Below, piece by piece: positions 43,896-52,922 of a stretch of DNA of 64,000 nt (positions are counted from its first letter, which is position 1; each line of letters starts with the position of its first letter). The position numbers were made by a program, and so were the translations under genes. The stretch comes from Methylomonas albis. GTDB taxonomy: Bacteria; Pseudomonadota; Gammaproteobacteria; Methylococcales; Methylomonadaceae. The stretch is taken from contig NZ_JACXSS010000001.1 of assembly GCF_014850955.1 (NCBI RefSeq), forward strand, positions 1,550,001 through 1,614,000, in the 5' to 3' direction. The notes under the pieces are model-generated. The model did not search any database, had not been told where the DNA came from, and saw nothing but the letters and a program-made list of their open reading frames with translations.

Positions 43896-45140
43896 ATGAA
43901 ACAGGCAAACAATTATTTACGGTGCTGGAGCAGTTGTGTGATCGGCTTGCTATTGCTGGTCGCCGGCTTTAACTGGTTTGTGAATCCATTCAGTATTTTT
44001 AATGCGCCTGCCATTCCCCATTTCAATGCCAATAAACCAGATTACGCCAGCCACTTGCGCTTAACGCATGTCTACCGCGTCGAAAATCTGAGACCGAATT
44101 GTGTCTTTCTTGGTACATCCCGAGCCGGACGCGGTTTGTCTCCAAATCATCCCCTGCTGGCAAATTTAAATTGTTACAACATGGCCCTGCCATCGGCAAG
44201 CATGTATCAGCTACGCCGTGGCTTTCAACATGCGCAAGCCATCAATCCGCAAAAGCTTGTTATCCTGACCTTGGATCTTCGGGTATTTCATCCGGAAACC
44301 GACACCAGTGGTGCTTTTTCCGATATGCGTCTGGCGGTCGACGAGAATGGGGAAAAACAATTCAACTTATTTTCTGCACGGCTACCCGATATGGCTTCGT
44401 CTCTGATTTCGGTATCGGCATTGCAAGCCAGTTTGACTACAATTCGCAAGCAATCCTGGGTCAAAGATACTCTGGCGACAAACGGCTTTTGGCTACCCTT
44501 GACGGACGAATTTGACCATGTCAAAACCTTCGATTTCTACACGCGTACCTATGTGGGACAGTTTAAGGAAATGCGCCAAAACTCGACGGGTTTTCAGAAA
44601 AGTCTGGACGAATTCCGGCTGTTATTGAGAGAGGCGCATACACAAAATGTGGAACTAAAGCTAATCATTCATCCGGCACATGCCTGGCAATGGCAAACAC
44701 TTTTGCTATCGGATTTATGGTCGCGTTTTGAAACCATGAAATATCAAATGGTTGAGATTAACGCCCAAGAAGCAAGTTGGGCAAATCAGCAGCCTTACCC
44801 TATATGGGATTTCAGCGGTAGCTACGGTCCGTCGTTAGAACCAGTACCGACCAAGCAAGGTGAGTTAATGCATTGGTTTTGGGAGCCAGCCCATTACAAG
44901 CAAGTCCTTGGAGACTTGATTTTGGATAGAGTGCTCGGAGAGAAACCGCCTACCGACGCGGCGTTCGCAGACTTCGGTGCAAGGTTGGATAATGGCGGAC
45001 TAGAAATTCATCTGACTAAGCTACGCGGGTTACAGGATATCTATGCGGCGGGTCATCCGATAGACATGGCGAAAATCCAATCGATAGTTAACGAAACACA
45101 AAATAGTGCAAATAACGCCAACACGGTAACGGGATTTTAG
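43896..45140 (+). CDS. Membrane-anchored SGNH-like acyltransferase partner protein
   Basis: This 414-residue protein has one N-terminal signal-anchor (CVIGLLLLVAGFNWFVNPF) and a periplasmic domain resembling DltD/AlgJ-type SGNH partners. CVFLGTSRAGRGLSPNHP carries a Ser in the first-block position, LPSASMYQLRRGF is the second block and a late MHWFWEPAHYKQVLGDLIL supplies a candidate His. It begins 15 bp after the MBOAT stop, as MBOAT-SGNH pairs do, and would complete acyl transfer to the polymer. Family naming is by context and motif, so function is moderately supported. Confidence 0.72.
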   Translation: MKQANNYLRCWSSCVIGLLLLVAGFNWFVNPFSIFNAPAIPHFNANKPDYASHLRLTHVYRVENLRPNCVFLGTSRAGRGLSPNHPLLANLNCYNMALPSASMYQLRRGFQHAQAINPQKLVILTLDLRVFHPETDTSGAFSDMRLAVDENGEKQFNLFSARLPDMASSLISVSALQASLTTIRKQSWVKDTLATNGFWLPLTDEFDHVKTFDFYTRTYVGQFKEMRQNSTGFQKSLDEFRLLLREAHTQNVELKLIIHPAHAWQWQTLLLSDLWSRFETMKYQMVEINAQEASWANQQPYPIWDFSGSYGPSLEPVPTKQGELMHWFWEPAHYKQVLGDLILDRVLGEKPPTDAAFADFGARLDNGGLEIHLTKLRGLQDIYAAGHPIDMAKIQSIVNETQNSANNANTVTGF

Positions 45141-45145
45141 TCGAT

Positions 45146-46171
45146 ATGACTACTCGGATTTTGTTAGCAGTTGTTTTGATCGCGTCTTGCGCATATATCG
45201 CCGGAGCTAAGACTTACCCGACGCTATACAACTGGTTACATCCGACAAATACTCCCGAGTATTTCAATTGGCCCGATGGTTTTACCGTTTGGGATATCCC
45301 TAGCTCCATAGATGGCAACCTGCAAAAAGCCTATTTTTATTCTGCACCTGGAAAAACAAAACGGCCGTTGTTGATTAGTTTGCATTTCTGGGCGGGAATC
45401 TATGCCACACCTGACCCTCTTGCGGCGTATGCAAAAACGTATGGTTGGAATTATATCCATCCTGATTTTCGCGGACCTAATATAGGGACTGATAATTGCC
45501 TGAGCGATAAGGTCATCGCTGATTTAGATGATGCAATTGAATTTGCTTTACAAAATGGCAGCGTTGACGCGCAAAATATTTTTGTAGTTGGTTTTTCAGG
45601 TGGCGCTTACGCAACATTAGGGCTGTATGCAAAAACTCGTCACTCGGTCAAGGCATGGCTGGCCTGGGCCGCCATCTCCGACTTGGAGGCTTGGCAGCGG
45701 GAAACAGCTGCTCATGGAAATATTGAATTGAGTGACGACGTGCTACGTTGCACTGGCAGCGGCTCGCAAATCGATACTGAAGCGGCAAAGCGTCGTTCCC
45801 CTTTGTTTTGGGCTTTACCCAATGTCCCGCGCGGGCGGATAGAGTTATATGCGGGTATCAAGGATGGACACAAAGGAACCGGAACAGTCGCCATTTCGCA
45901 TTCAATAGCTTATTTCAATTATCTTACGAGCCGATACAATAAGTTCGATGCCGTTGTCGATGTTAAAGAAGCAATGCCGCTATTGACTCAGGGGAGTGTT
46001 GCAACTCCGCTGCTCATCGGGGATAGAAAAGTATTTTTGAGGCGCGACGTCGGTTTCGCGTCGTTGACCGTGTTCAACGGAGGGCACGAAATGCTGCCAA
46101 GCTATTGCTTCGAACACTTGCTAGAGCTTAAAGATGACAAGGATTGGGGCAAACAGCACGGTAGTCCGTAA
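45146..46171 (+). CDS. Secreted alpha/beta hydrolase
   Basis: This 341-residue protein has an N-terminal signal or anchor (ILLAVVLIASCAYIAGA) and an alpha/beta-hydrolase fold of the prolyl-oligopeptidase or acetyl-esterase kind. The nucleophile elbow is VVGFSGGAYATLGLY near residue 150, with a candidate catalytic His in TVFNGGHEMLPSY near 313. It follows the SGNH-like gene by 5 bp, so it may deacylate or trim the same polymer. Substrate is unknown. Confidence 0.78.
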   Translation: MTTRILLAVVLIASCAYIAGAKTYPTLYNWLHPTNTPEYFNWPDGFTVWDIPSSIDGNLQKAYFYSAPGKTKRPLLISLHFWAGIYATPDPLAAYAKTYGWNYIHPDFRGPNIGTDNCLSDKVIADLDDAIEFALQNGSVDAQNIFVVGFSGGAYATLGLYAKTRHSVKAWLAWAAISDLEAWQRETAAHGNIELSDDVLRCTGSGSQIDTEAAKRRSPLFWALPNVPRGRIELYAGIKDGHKGTGTVAISHSIAYFNYLTSRYNKFDAVVDVKEAMPLLTQGSVATPLLIGDRKVFLRRDVGFASLTVFNGGHEMLPSYCFEHLLELKDDKDWGKQHGSP

Positions 46172-46203
46172 GAGCAAAGTCCAGTTATGCCTATCAAAAG
46201 TCT

Positions 46204-47010
46204 TCAATCCGGTTCCAGCACCCGAAACAACATTTCCTTCACGGTCTGCGGGTCGAAGGGTTTGTCGCAAATCGCCGAGACGCCGGCTTTATGCACATTG
46301 CTGAGGCGGGTTTCGTTTTCTTCGCTGGTGACCATCAAGATCGGCACGATAGAATTGCCCAATTCCTGGCGAATGGTTTTGATCAATTGTTGGCCGTCCA
46401 TGATCGGCATATTGTAATCGGTGACGATCAGCTCGAACGCATTCTGGTCCCTGCTAAATATATCCACGCCTTCCTTACCGTCATTGGCTTGGGTAATCTT
46501 GACGATCCCCATATTGTTCAATACCCGGCTAATGTGCTTGCGGGCCAGGGGACTATCGTCTACCACCAAAACTCTCACGTTTTCGATGTCGTAATGTTCC
46601 AAACTGATTTCTTGCGGATCGATAAATTCGATGGTTGCACGCAAGGCGTTTTTTAAATCCTCATGGGCGAACGGTTTGGGCAAAATGGCTACTACGCCGG
46701 CCTGGCGGATGGTGTCCAGCACCTCGAAGCTGGATTCGCTGGATATCAACATGAAGGGGACATGGTTCAGGGCTTCGTCGCCACGTAGATGCTCGACTAG
46801 TGCGGTGGCCATCATATCCGGTAGATACAGGCTGCTGATAATCAAATCCGGTCGATGATTGTGCAAACTTTCCAGTGCGGCTGCGGCATTGGCAACGCCT
46901 TCAATGTTGGCAATACCTTCGTTGCGTAAATGCTGCATGATGACTTTTAACTGCGTGGTCGAAGGTTCAATCAGCAAGATCGACAAGTCGGCAATATCTA
47001 TGGCGTGCAT
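46204..47010 (-). CDS. Two-receiver response regulator, first receiver degenerate
   Basis: This 268-residue protein has two CheY-like domains and no output domain. The second (about residues 143-268) is complete: VLVVDDSPLARKH, IVTDYNMPIMDG and SAICDKPFDP. The first lacks the phospho-acceptor, reading DLIISSLYLPDMM where TDxxMPxxDG is expected, and has only Glu for the acidic pair (LLIEPSTTQ). It keeps Lys in ILPKPFAHE. It may act as a phosphate-gated adaptor through the second domain only. It is convergent with the hydrolase gene. Confidence 0.88.
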   Translation of the reverse strand: MHAIDIADLSILLIEPSTTQLKVIMQHLRNEGIANIEGVANAAAALESLHNHRPDLIISSLYLPDMMATALVEHLRGDEALNHVPFMLISSESSFEVLDTIRQAGVVAILPKPFAHEDLKNALRATIEFIDPQEISLEHYDIENVRVLVVDDSPLARKHISRVLNNMGIVKITQANDGKEGVDIFSRDQNAFELIVTDYNMPIMDGQQLIKTIRQELGNSIVPILMVTSEENETRLSNVHKAGVSAICDKPFDPQTVKEMLFRVLEPD

Positions 47011-47164
47011 AAGCGTGTGGCCTGGTTAATGTTGGTTGGAATAGCATCCTGCATTCGCCAGCGAGAAAAAAAAATCCCACAGTCTAGCCGGCGAGATTAA
47101 AATTGAGCGTTGGTTTGCCGGTAAACCGGCAACATTTCACGTTTCAGGATAGACCTAAACAAAC

Positions 47165-47728
47165 ATGATTCAAGAAATCCTCATCACCACCGTCAATCTG
47201 CAAGGCGATACGCACATCGCGCCGATGGGGGTGCATGTTGATAAAGATCAATACATTATCTTGCCGTTTCGGCCCTCGACCACACTGGATAACCTGTTGA
47301 CTACCAAAACCGCCGTCATCAATTTTTGCGACGATGTGCGGATTTTTGCCGGTTGTCTGACTGGGCGTAGGGATTGGCCCTTATCGCCGACCCAACAAAT
47401 CGCCGGTTATTATTTAGCCGATACCTTGGCGCATACCGAGCTGAAACTAATCCGGATCGAAGACGACGACACCCGGCCGAAATTGTTTTGCCAGGCTGTG
47501 TATACTGTCAACCATAGGCCGTTTCAAGGTTTTAATCGGGCCCAGTATTCGGTGCTGGAAGCGGCAATATTAATTAGCCGGCTGGGTAGATTGCCGTGGG
47601 AGAAGATTCAAGCCGAACTGGATTATTTGCGTATCGGCCTGGATAAAACCGCCGGCGAACGCGAACGGGAGGCCTGGGATTGGTTAATGACGGCTATCGA
47701 GCAACATCGCCAGGGAGTGCAAGCATGA
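47165..47728 (+). CDS. DUF447-family flavin-binding-fold protein of C1 cofactor synthesis
   Basis: This 187-residue protein of the DUF447 family is found in methanogens and in bacteria that use tetrahydromethanopterin and methanofuran-like cofactors. It has an FMN-binding split-barrel pattern (IAPMGVHVDKDQYIILPFRPSTTLDNLLTTKTAVINFCDDVRIFAGCL). The exact reaction is not established. It overlaps the mfnB-like gene by 4 bp (ATGA), supporting a shared pathway. This gene pair is a strong hint of a methylotroph. Confidence 0.85.
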   Translation: MIQEILITTVNLQGDTHIAPMGVHVDKDQYIILPFRPSTTLDNLLTTKTAVINFCDDVRIFAGCLTGRRDWPLSPTQQIAGYYLADTLAHTELKLIRIEDDDTRPKLFCQAVYTVNHRPFQGFNRAQYSVLEAAILISRLGRLPWEKIQAELDYLRIGLDKTAGEREREAWDWLMTAIEQHRQGVQA

Positions 47729-48411
47729 CCGGGATGTTGGCTAGCGTGAATAGTTTGGCCGAAGCTTTGTTGGTTGAAGCTGCCGCCGTGGATATTATCG
47801 ACCTAAAGCAACCGGCTCGGGGAGCGTTGGGGGCGTTGGATATTGCCGTGGTTGCCGAGATTGTCCGCCACTTGCAACCGGCTAGCTGTGTTAGCGCTAC
47901 TATCGGCGATTTACCGATGCAGCCCGAGTTGATACTGCCGGCCGTGCAAGCCATGGCGGCTACCGGTGTCAATTATGTGAAGATCGGTTTTTTTCCGGGT
48001 GGCGACTGGCTGGCCTGCATCGATGGTTTACAAGTGCTTGCTGCGCAGGGCGTGGCCTTGGTAGCCGTATTGTTTGCTGATACACACCCGGATATGGCGA
48101 TTATCGATGCCTTATACAAGGCTGGGTTTCGCGGTGTGATGTTGGATACTGCTGATAAACAGCTCGGCTCATTGACACAGTTGATGGCTCTCGATGAATT
48201 GCAAACTTTTGTTGATAGGGTAGCGAGTCTGGGCTTGCTGAGTGGCTTGGCGGGGTCTTTGCGCGCTGAGGATGTCGCGCGTTTGTTGCCGTTAGGTGCG
48301 GATTATTTGGGGTTTCGTGGGGCCTTATGCCTACAGCATTCCCGCACCGCGCAACTGGATGTCATGCAAATCTCTATACTTAGAGAACATTGGCAGGCTT
48401 TGGCGTATTGA
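47725..48411 (+). CDS. mfnB: (5-formylfuran-3-yl)methyl phosphate synthase-like protein
   Basis: This 228-residue TIM-barrel protein (DUF556/MfnB) condenses two glyceraldehyde-3-phosphate molecules to the furan precursor of methanofuran. The Schiff-base Lys motif DIIDLKQPARGALGALD is near residue 28. Further Lys-containing strands are VNYVKIGFFPGGDWL and the phosphate-binding loop GLAGSLRAEDVARLLPLGADYLGFRGALC. ATG 47725 has AGGGAG upstream and overlaps the DUF447 stop. It would act in C1 oxidation via formyltransferase/hydrolase complexes in methylotrophs. Confidence 0.88.
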   Translation: MTGMLASVNSLAEALLVEAAAVDIIDLKQPARGALGALDIAVVAEIVRHLQPASCVSATIGDLPMQPELILPAVQAMAATGVNYVKIGFFPGGDWLACIDGLQVLAAQGVALVAVLFADTHPDMAIIDALYKAGFRGVMLDTADKQLGSLTQLMALDELQTFVDRVASLGLLSGLAGSLRAEDVARLLPLGADYLGFRGALCLQHSRTAQLDVMQISILREHWQALAY

Positions 48412-48534
48412 ATGCCCCGGCTGATGAATGGCAGTACCCATCGCCTCATCGACAGAACAATAACAATAATATTTGCCGCTAACAGACTTAAGTCTACATA
48501 ATGTTGGCAGACTGGCAAACAGCAAGGGAACACT

Positions 48535-51500
48535 GTGGAGCAATATAGCAAACAAAATCAGGCACAGCGTCTGCTTTGGACGGTGCTACTGCTTTTACTT
48601 GCGCAGTTGTTTAGCTTGTATTTTCCGGTATCAGAATATTTGCAGCCATTTGTGAGTCAATCTTTGGGCGTGCATATGTTGATGGAAGGTTTTTCCATCG
48701 TGATTTCCGCGTTGGTGTTCGCGGTGGGTTGGAGCGTTTATCAAAAGGAGAACTCCGCCGGATTCATGGTGCTGGCCTGCTGCTTTTTAGGCGTGGCCAT
48801 CTTTGATTTGATGCATACCTTGTCTTTCAAAGGCATGCCGGCCTTTATTACCGAGAGCGATATGGAAAAAGCCATCGCTTTTTGGCTAATGGCTCGCGGG
48901 TTTGCGGCGATAGGTTTGGTGATGGGATTGTTGGTGCCGAGCAAGCAAATAACGCCGGTATCTCGCTCTTTGATGTTGAGCGGTGTGGTGCTTTATATTA
49001 TCTTGGGTTGCTGGCTGGTGTTTTTCCATCAAGCCTGGTTACCGCGTACCTTTGATGAAACCCAAGGATTAAGCGCATTTAAAAAAGTCTGCGAATACAT
49101 ATTGGCGAGCGTTTATGCCTTAAGCGGCATAGGCTATTTACGCCAAACTCGCTGCCAACATGCCTACGATCCAGCTGGCTTGGCTGCTGCTGCGGCCATC
49201 ATGGCCATGAGCGAGTTATTCGTGACCTTTTATGCCAGCGTGACTGATTTGTATATTCTGTTGGGGCATGTCTATAAGGTAGTCGCCTATGCCTTGATTT
49301 ACCGTTCGGTTTTCCTCAATAGTATCCAACTGCCTTACCAAAGGCTCTATCAAGCGCATCAGGCGTTGTCCGGCAGCGAAGCCAAATTTCACGCGATTAT
49401 CGAAGAGTCGCCGATTGCCTATGCGCTGCATGACAGTCAGGGCAATATCAGTTACTTGAATTCGGCTTTCGTCAAAACCTTTGGCTATACCTTGACCGAT
49501 ATTCCGACCTTGGCGGAATGGTGGTGGCATGCCCATCCCGAGGCCGACTATAGGCAACAAGTCATAGAAAGCTGGCATAGCTATCAGCGCGACCCCAATT
49601 CCACGGACGAGTCCAATCAGGCTGCAGAATTAAAGGTGTATTGCAAGGATGCCAGATGCCGGATGGTTTTGATCAATATCGTTTTGCTGGGCGATAGTTT
49701 GGCGGGTAATCAATTACTGATTTTGCGCGATGTTACTGATCTCCTGGAAACCATGCGCAAGCTGGCCGACTCGGTGAACATGCTGCAAACCGTCATCAAC
49801 ACCATCCCCAATCGTGTGTTCTGGAAAGACTTGAATTATCGTTATCTGGGCGCCAATTTGGCATTCAGTAACGATGCCGGTTTCGATAGCCCGGCCGAGC
49901 TGATCGGTAAATCGGATGACCAATTGATTTGGCGGGATTTGGCGCCAATATACCGTACGGACGACAAACAGGTAATCGACAGCAATACCGCAAAATTGGG
50001 TTACGAAGAGACCCAAATGGGGCCGCAAGGTAAAACCCTATGCTTGCGAACCTCGAAAGTGCCATTGCGTAATACGCAGCAACAGGTGATTGGCGTGTTG
50101 GGTGTGTATGAGGACATTACCGCGCGGAAAAGTGCCGAAGCGGAAATGCAATTGGCCGCCTTGGTGTATTTGCATAGCAGCGAGGCGATGATGGTTACCG
50201 ATGCCACGGGCAGCATTATTACGGTTAACCCGGCATTTACCACAGTAACCGGTTATTCGGCCGAGGAAGTGATAGGCCGCGTCTTTGTCGGCGGTGCCAC
50301 GGAGCATCACGATCAGGCTTTCTATAAAACCGTGTTGCGAGTTATCAATACCAATGGGCATTGGGCCGGCGAAATCAGCGGTCGCCGCAAGAATGGTGAA
50401 GATTGCATACAGTGGGTAACCATTAATTCCATTTTGAATGAAAATGGCGGTGTACATAGACGCGTAGCGTTGATTGCAGACATCACCGACCGCAAAAAAT
50501 CCGAGGAGCTAATTTGGCAGCAAGCCAATTTCGATCCGCTGACCGGCTTGCCGAATCGGAATATGTTTTTAGATCGGCTCAATCAGGAGATCAAAAAGGC
50601 ATTTAGGCATGGTCAGCACGTAGCGTTGATGTTTCTGGACTTGGATCGCTTCAAGGATGTCAACGACAGCATGGGCCACTTTATGGGCGACATACTGTTG
50701 AAGGAAGCCGCGCGGCGCATCAGCGGCTGCGTACGCGATTCCGATAGCATCGCCAGACTGGGCGGCGATGAATTTACCGTGATTCTGGGTGAGCTGGATC
50801 AGGTCGATGGTGTGAACCGGATCGCCAGGAAAATTTTACAACGGTTGGCGGAGCCGTTTCATTTGGGCAACGAGACCGCCTATATATCCGGGAGTATAGG
50901 CATTGCACTGTATCCGGACGATGCGCTGGATACCGATGCCTTATTAAAAAATGCCGATCAGGCAATGTACGCCGCCAAAAATCAGGGTCGGGATCGTTAC
51001 CATTATTTCACTGCCTTGATGCAGAAGAATGCTCAGATGCGCATGCGTCTGGCCAACGATTTGCACGGTGCGCTGGCCCATCGGCAGTTTTTATTGTATT
51101 ACCAACCGATCATCGAATTTGCCAGCGGCACTATTGCCAAAGCGGAAGCATTGCTGCGTTGGCAGCATCCAACCTTGGGCATGGTGAGTCCGGCCGAATT
51201 TATTCCGGTTGCTGAAGATACCGGGGTTATCGTCGATATTGGCGATTGGGTTTTTGACACCGCCGCGCGTCAGGCCAAGCAGTGGCGACAAAACTATCGC
51301 CCGGATTTCCAGATCAGCGTCAATAAATCGCCAGTGCAGTTCCGCAGACAAGCCATGGAAGCCAATCAATGGCTTGCCGTATTGCAAGAGCTGGACTTAG
51401 CAGGCCAGAGCATAATCGTTGAAATTACCGAAGGTTTGATATTGGATGCCAGCAACAGCACTCGCGAGCAGTTGTTGGCGTTTCGTGAGGGGGGTATGCA

Positions 51501-51834
51501 GGTGGCTTTGGACGATTTCGGCACCGGATATTCGTCCTTGGCCTATTTGAAGAAATTCGACATTGATTACATCAAAATAGACCAAGCTTTTGTCAGGAGC
51601 CTGGTAGCCGGCTCCAGCGATATGGCCTTATGCGAAGCCATTGTGGTGATGGCGCACAAGCTGGGTATTAAAGTCGTCGCCGAAGGCATAGAGACCCAGG
51701 AACAATACGATCTTTTGAAGCGAATGGGCTGCGAATACGGTCAAGGCTATTTAATTTCCAAACCGGTCCCTGCTGACCAATTCGAACGGCTACTCGACAA
51801 GGCCTTAGCCCAAACGCCTGCCGGCGATGAGTGA
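48535..51834 (+). CDS. MASE3-PAS-GGDEF-EAL cyclic-di-GMP signalling protein
   Basis: This 1099-residue sensor has an N-terminal MASE3-type membrane domain (about residues 1-275, with DLMHTLSFKGMPAFI). Three PAS-type modules follow (about 285-400, 415-535, 545-660). A GGDEF diguanylate cyclase with intact GGDEF at residues 743-747 and an EAL phosphodiesterase with EAL at 871-873 and DDFGTGYSSLAYL complete it. Both catalytic motifs look functional, so it may be bifunctional or switch by sensing. GTG 48535 has AAGGGAA upstream. It is monocistronic. Confidence 0.93.
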   Translation: MEQYSKQNQAQRLLWTVLLLLLAQLFSLYFPVSEYLQPFVSQSLGVHMLMEGFSIVISALVFAVGWSVYQKENSAGFMVLACCFLGVAIFDLMHTLSFKGMPAFITESDMEKAIAFWLMARGFAAIGLVMGLLVPSKQITPVSRSLMLSGVVLYIILGCWLVFFHQAWLPRTFDETQGLSAFKKVCEYILASVYALSGIGYLRQTRCQHAYDPAGLAAAAAIMAMSELFVTFYASVTDLYILLGHVYKVVAYALIYRSVFLNSIQLPYQRLYQAHQALSGSEAKFHAIIEESPIAYALHDSQGNISYLNSAFVKTFGYTLTDIPTLAEWWWHAHPEADYRQQVIESWHSYQRDPNSTDESNQAAELKVYCKDARCRMVLINIVLLGDSLAGNQLLILRDVTDLLETMRKLADSVNMLQTVINTIPNRVFWKDLNYRYLGANLAFSNDAGFDSPAELIGKSDDQLIWRDLAPIYRTDDKQVIDSNTAKLGYEETQMGPQGKTLCLRTSKVPLRNTQQQVIGVLGVYEDITARKSAEAEMQLAALVYLHSSEAMMVTDATGSIITVNPAFTTVTGYSAEEVIGRVFVGGATEHHDQAFYKTVLRVINTNGHWAGEISGRRKNGEDCIQWVTINSILNENGGVHRRVALIADITDRKKSEELIWQQANFDPLTGLPNRNMFLDRLNQEIKKAFRHGQHVALMFLDLDRFKDVNDSMGHFMGDILLKEAARRISGCVRDSDSIARLGGDEFTVILGELDQVDGVNRIARKILQRLAEPFHLGNETAYISGSIGIALYPDDALDTDALLKNADQAMYAAKNQGRDRYHYFTALMQKNAQMRMRLANDLHGALAHRQFLLYYQPIIEFASGTIAKAEALLRWQHPTLGMVSPAEFIPVAEDTGVIVDIGDWVFDTAARQAKQWRQNYRPDFQISVNKSPVQFRRQAMEANQWLAVLQELDLAGQSIIVEITEGLILDASNSTREQLLAFREGGMQVALDDFGTGYSSLAYLKKFDIDYIKIDQAFVRSLVAGSSDMALCEAIVVMAHKLGIKVVAEGIETQEQYDLLKRMGCEYGQGYLISKPVPADQFERLLDKALAQTPAGDE

Positions 51835-51893
51835 ATTTAGTCGAAATAGTCGAATTGCCAGCTAGGAATACAATGGCCTATTTTTGTTAAGAA

Positions 51894-51975
51894 CTGCTAG
51901 GACTAGCCTATCCGCTGAAAGTCTTAGCAGGCAAGATAGTTGGCTTAAGCCGCGATTCGGCCGCTTTAGCCAACT
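51894..51975. repeat. Two imperfect hairpins downstream of the GGDEF-EAL gene
   Basis: Arms ctgctaggact (51894-51904) and agtcttagcag (51920-51930) pair with one G-U mismatch. Arms agttggcttaagc (51938-51950) and gctttagccaact (51963-51975) pair with one mismatch. They lie 60 bp after the stop and 24 bp before the next start, so they could be a terminator, an attenuator or a small RNA. Confidence 0.5.
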
Positions 51976-51998
51976 GCCCAGGCCGCCAGCCTGATAAA

Positions 51999-52922
51999 AT
52001 GCGCGGCATGAATACAACCCTGATGCAAATGACTGTGCTGATGCTCTGCGGAGCCGGTTGGCGGGTATTGACGCCTAATCGTCTGTCGGCCGATCAGACG
52101 CGCTTGGTGTTAACCAGTGTGGTTTATTACTTTTTCATGCCGGTTATGGTGCTGGATGTGCTGTGGCGAGCCGATATTGGCTGGCAATCGCTACAATATT
52201 CCGCCCTGGGTTCTATCAGCATCTTGTTGTCGATTGTGGCGAGCTGGATGTTTGCCAAGGTATTTAAATTCAAAAATCAACAAACCGGGGCGGTGATTTT
52301 GGCGGCCGCCTTTCCGAATGTCACGTATTTGGGATTGCCGGTATTGGAGCAGATCTTCGGCGACTGGAGCCGATCTTTGGTCATCCAAATCGATTTGTTT
52401 GCCGAAGCGCCCTTGGTTTACACCTTGGGGATAGCGCTGGCCCGACATTATGGTGCAAGCGGTGAGCCGAAACCGAAATCGATCTTCGCGTTTTTCAATG
52501 CGCCGCCGTTCTGGGCGGCTTTTGTAGCTGTAGTGTTAAATCTGAATCAAGTGCCGATACCTGAATGGTTGGCCGGCTTACTGCAAAAATGTTCCGGAGC
52601 GGTCGCGCCGTTGATGATTTTTTCTTTAGGTTTGGCGCTGAGTTGGCGGGATATACGCTTACGCAACTTACCGTTCATCGCACCCACCGCATTAATTAAA
52701 TTATGGATGATGCCACTAATAGCGTTGTGGTTGGCAAACTTGCTCAATTTGACCGGCCAGCCCAAAGCCGCAGCCGTGATGGATATAGCCATGCCCAGCA
52801 TGGTGATGGGTATCGTGTTGTGTGATCGCTATAAACTGGACAGCGGTTTATACGCGATGGCTGTGACAGTGACGACGGCCTTGAGTTTAGTGAGCTTGCC
52901 GCTCTGGTATCGAGTGTTATGA
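51999..52922 (+). CDS. AEC-family auxin efflux carrier-like permease
   Basis: This 307-residue membrane protein has about ten hydrophobic segments in the two 5-TM repeats typical of the AEC/BASS-like fold. Motifs include VVYYFFMPVMVLDVLW, AAAFPNVTYLGLPVLEQIFG and MDIAMPSMVMGIVLCDRYKLD. Bacterial members export malate-type or other organic anions. The start is uncertain between 51999 and 52008, with no clear ribosome binding site. It overlaps the CinA-like gene by 4 bp. Confidence 0.88.
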   Translation: MRGMNTTLMQMTVLMLCGAGWRVLTPNRLSADQTRLVLTSVVYYFFMPVMVLDVLWRADIGWQSLQYSALGSISILLSIVASWMFAKVFKFKNQQTGAVILAAAFPNVTYLGLPVLEQIFGDWSRSLVIQIDLFAEAPLVYTLGIALARHYGASGEPKPKSIFAFFNAPPFWAAFVAVVLNLNQVPIPEWLAGLLQKCSGAVAPLMIFSLGLALSWRDIRLRNLPFIAPTALIKLWMMPLIALWLANLLNLTGQPKAAAVMDIAMPSMVMGIVLCDRYKLDSGLYAMAVTVTTALSLVSLPLWYRVL

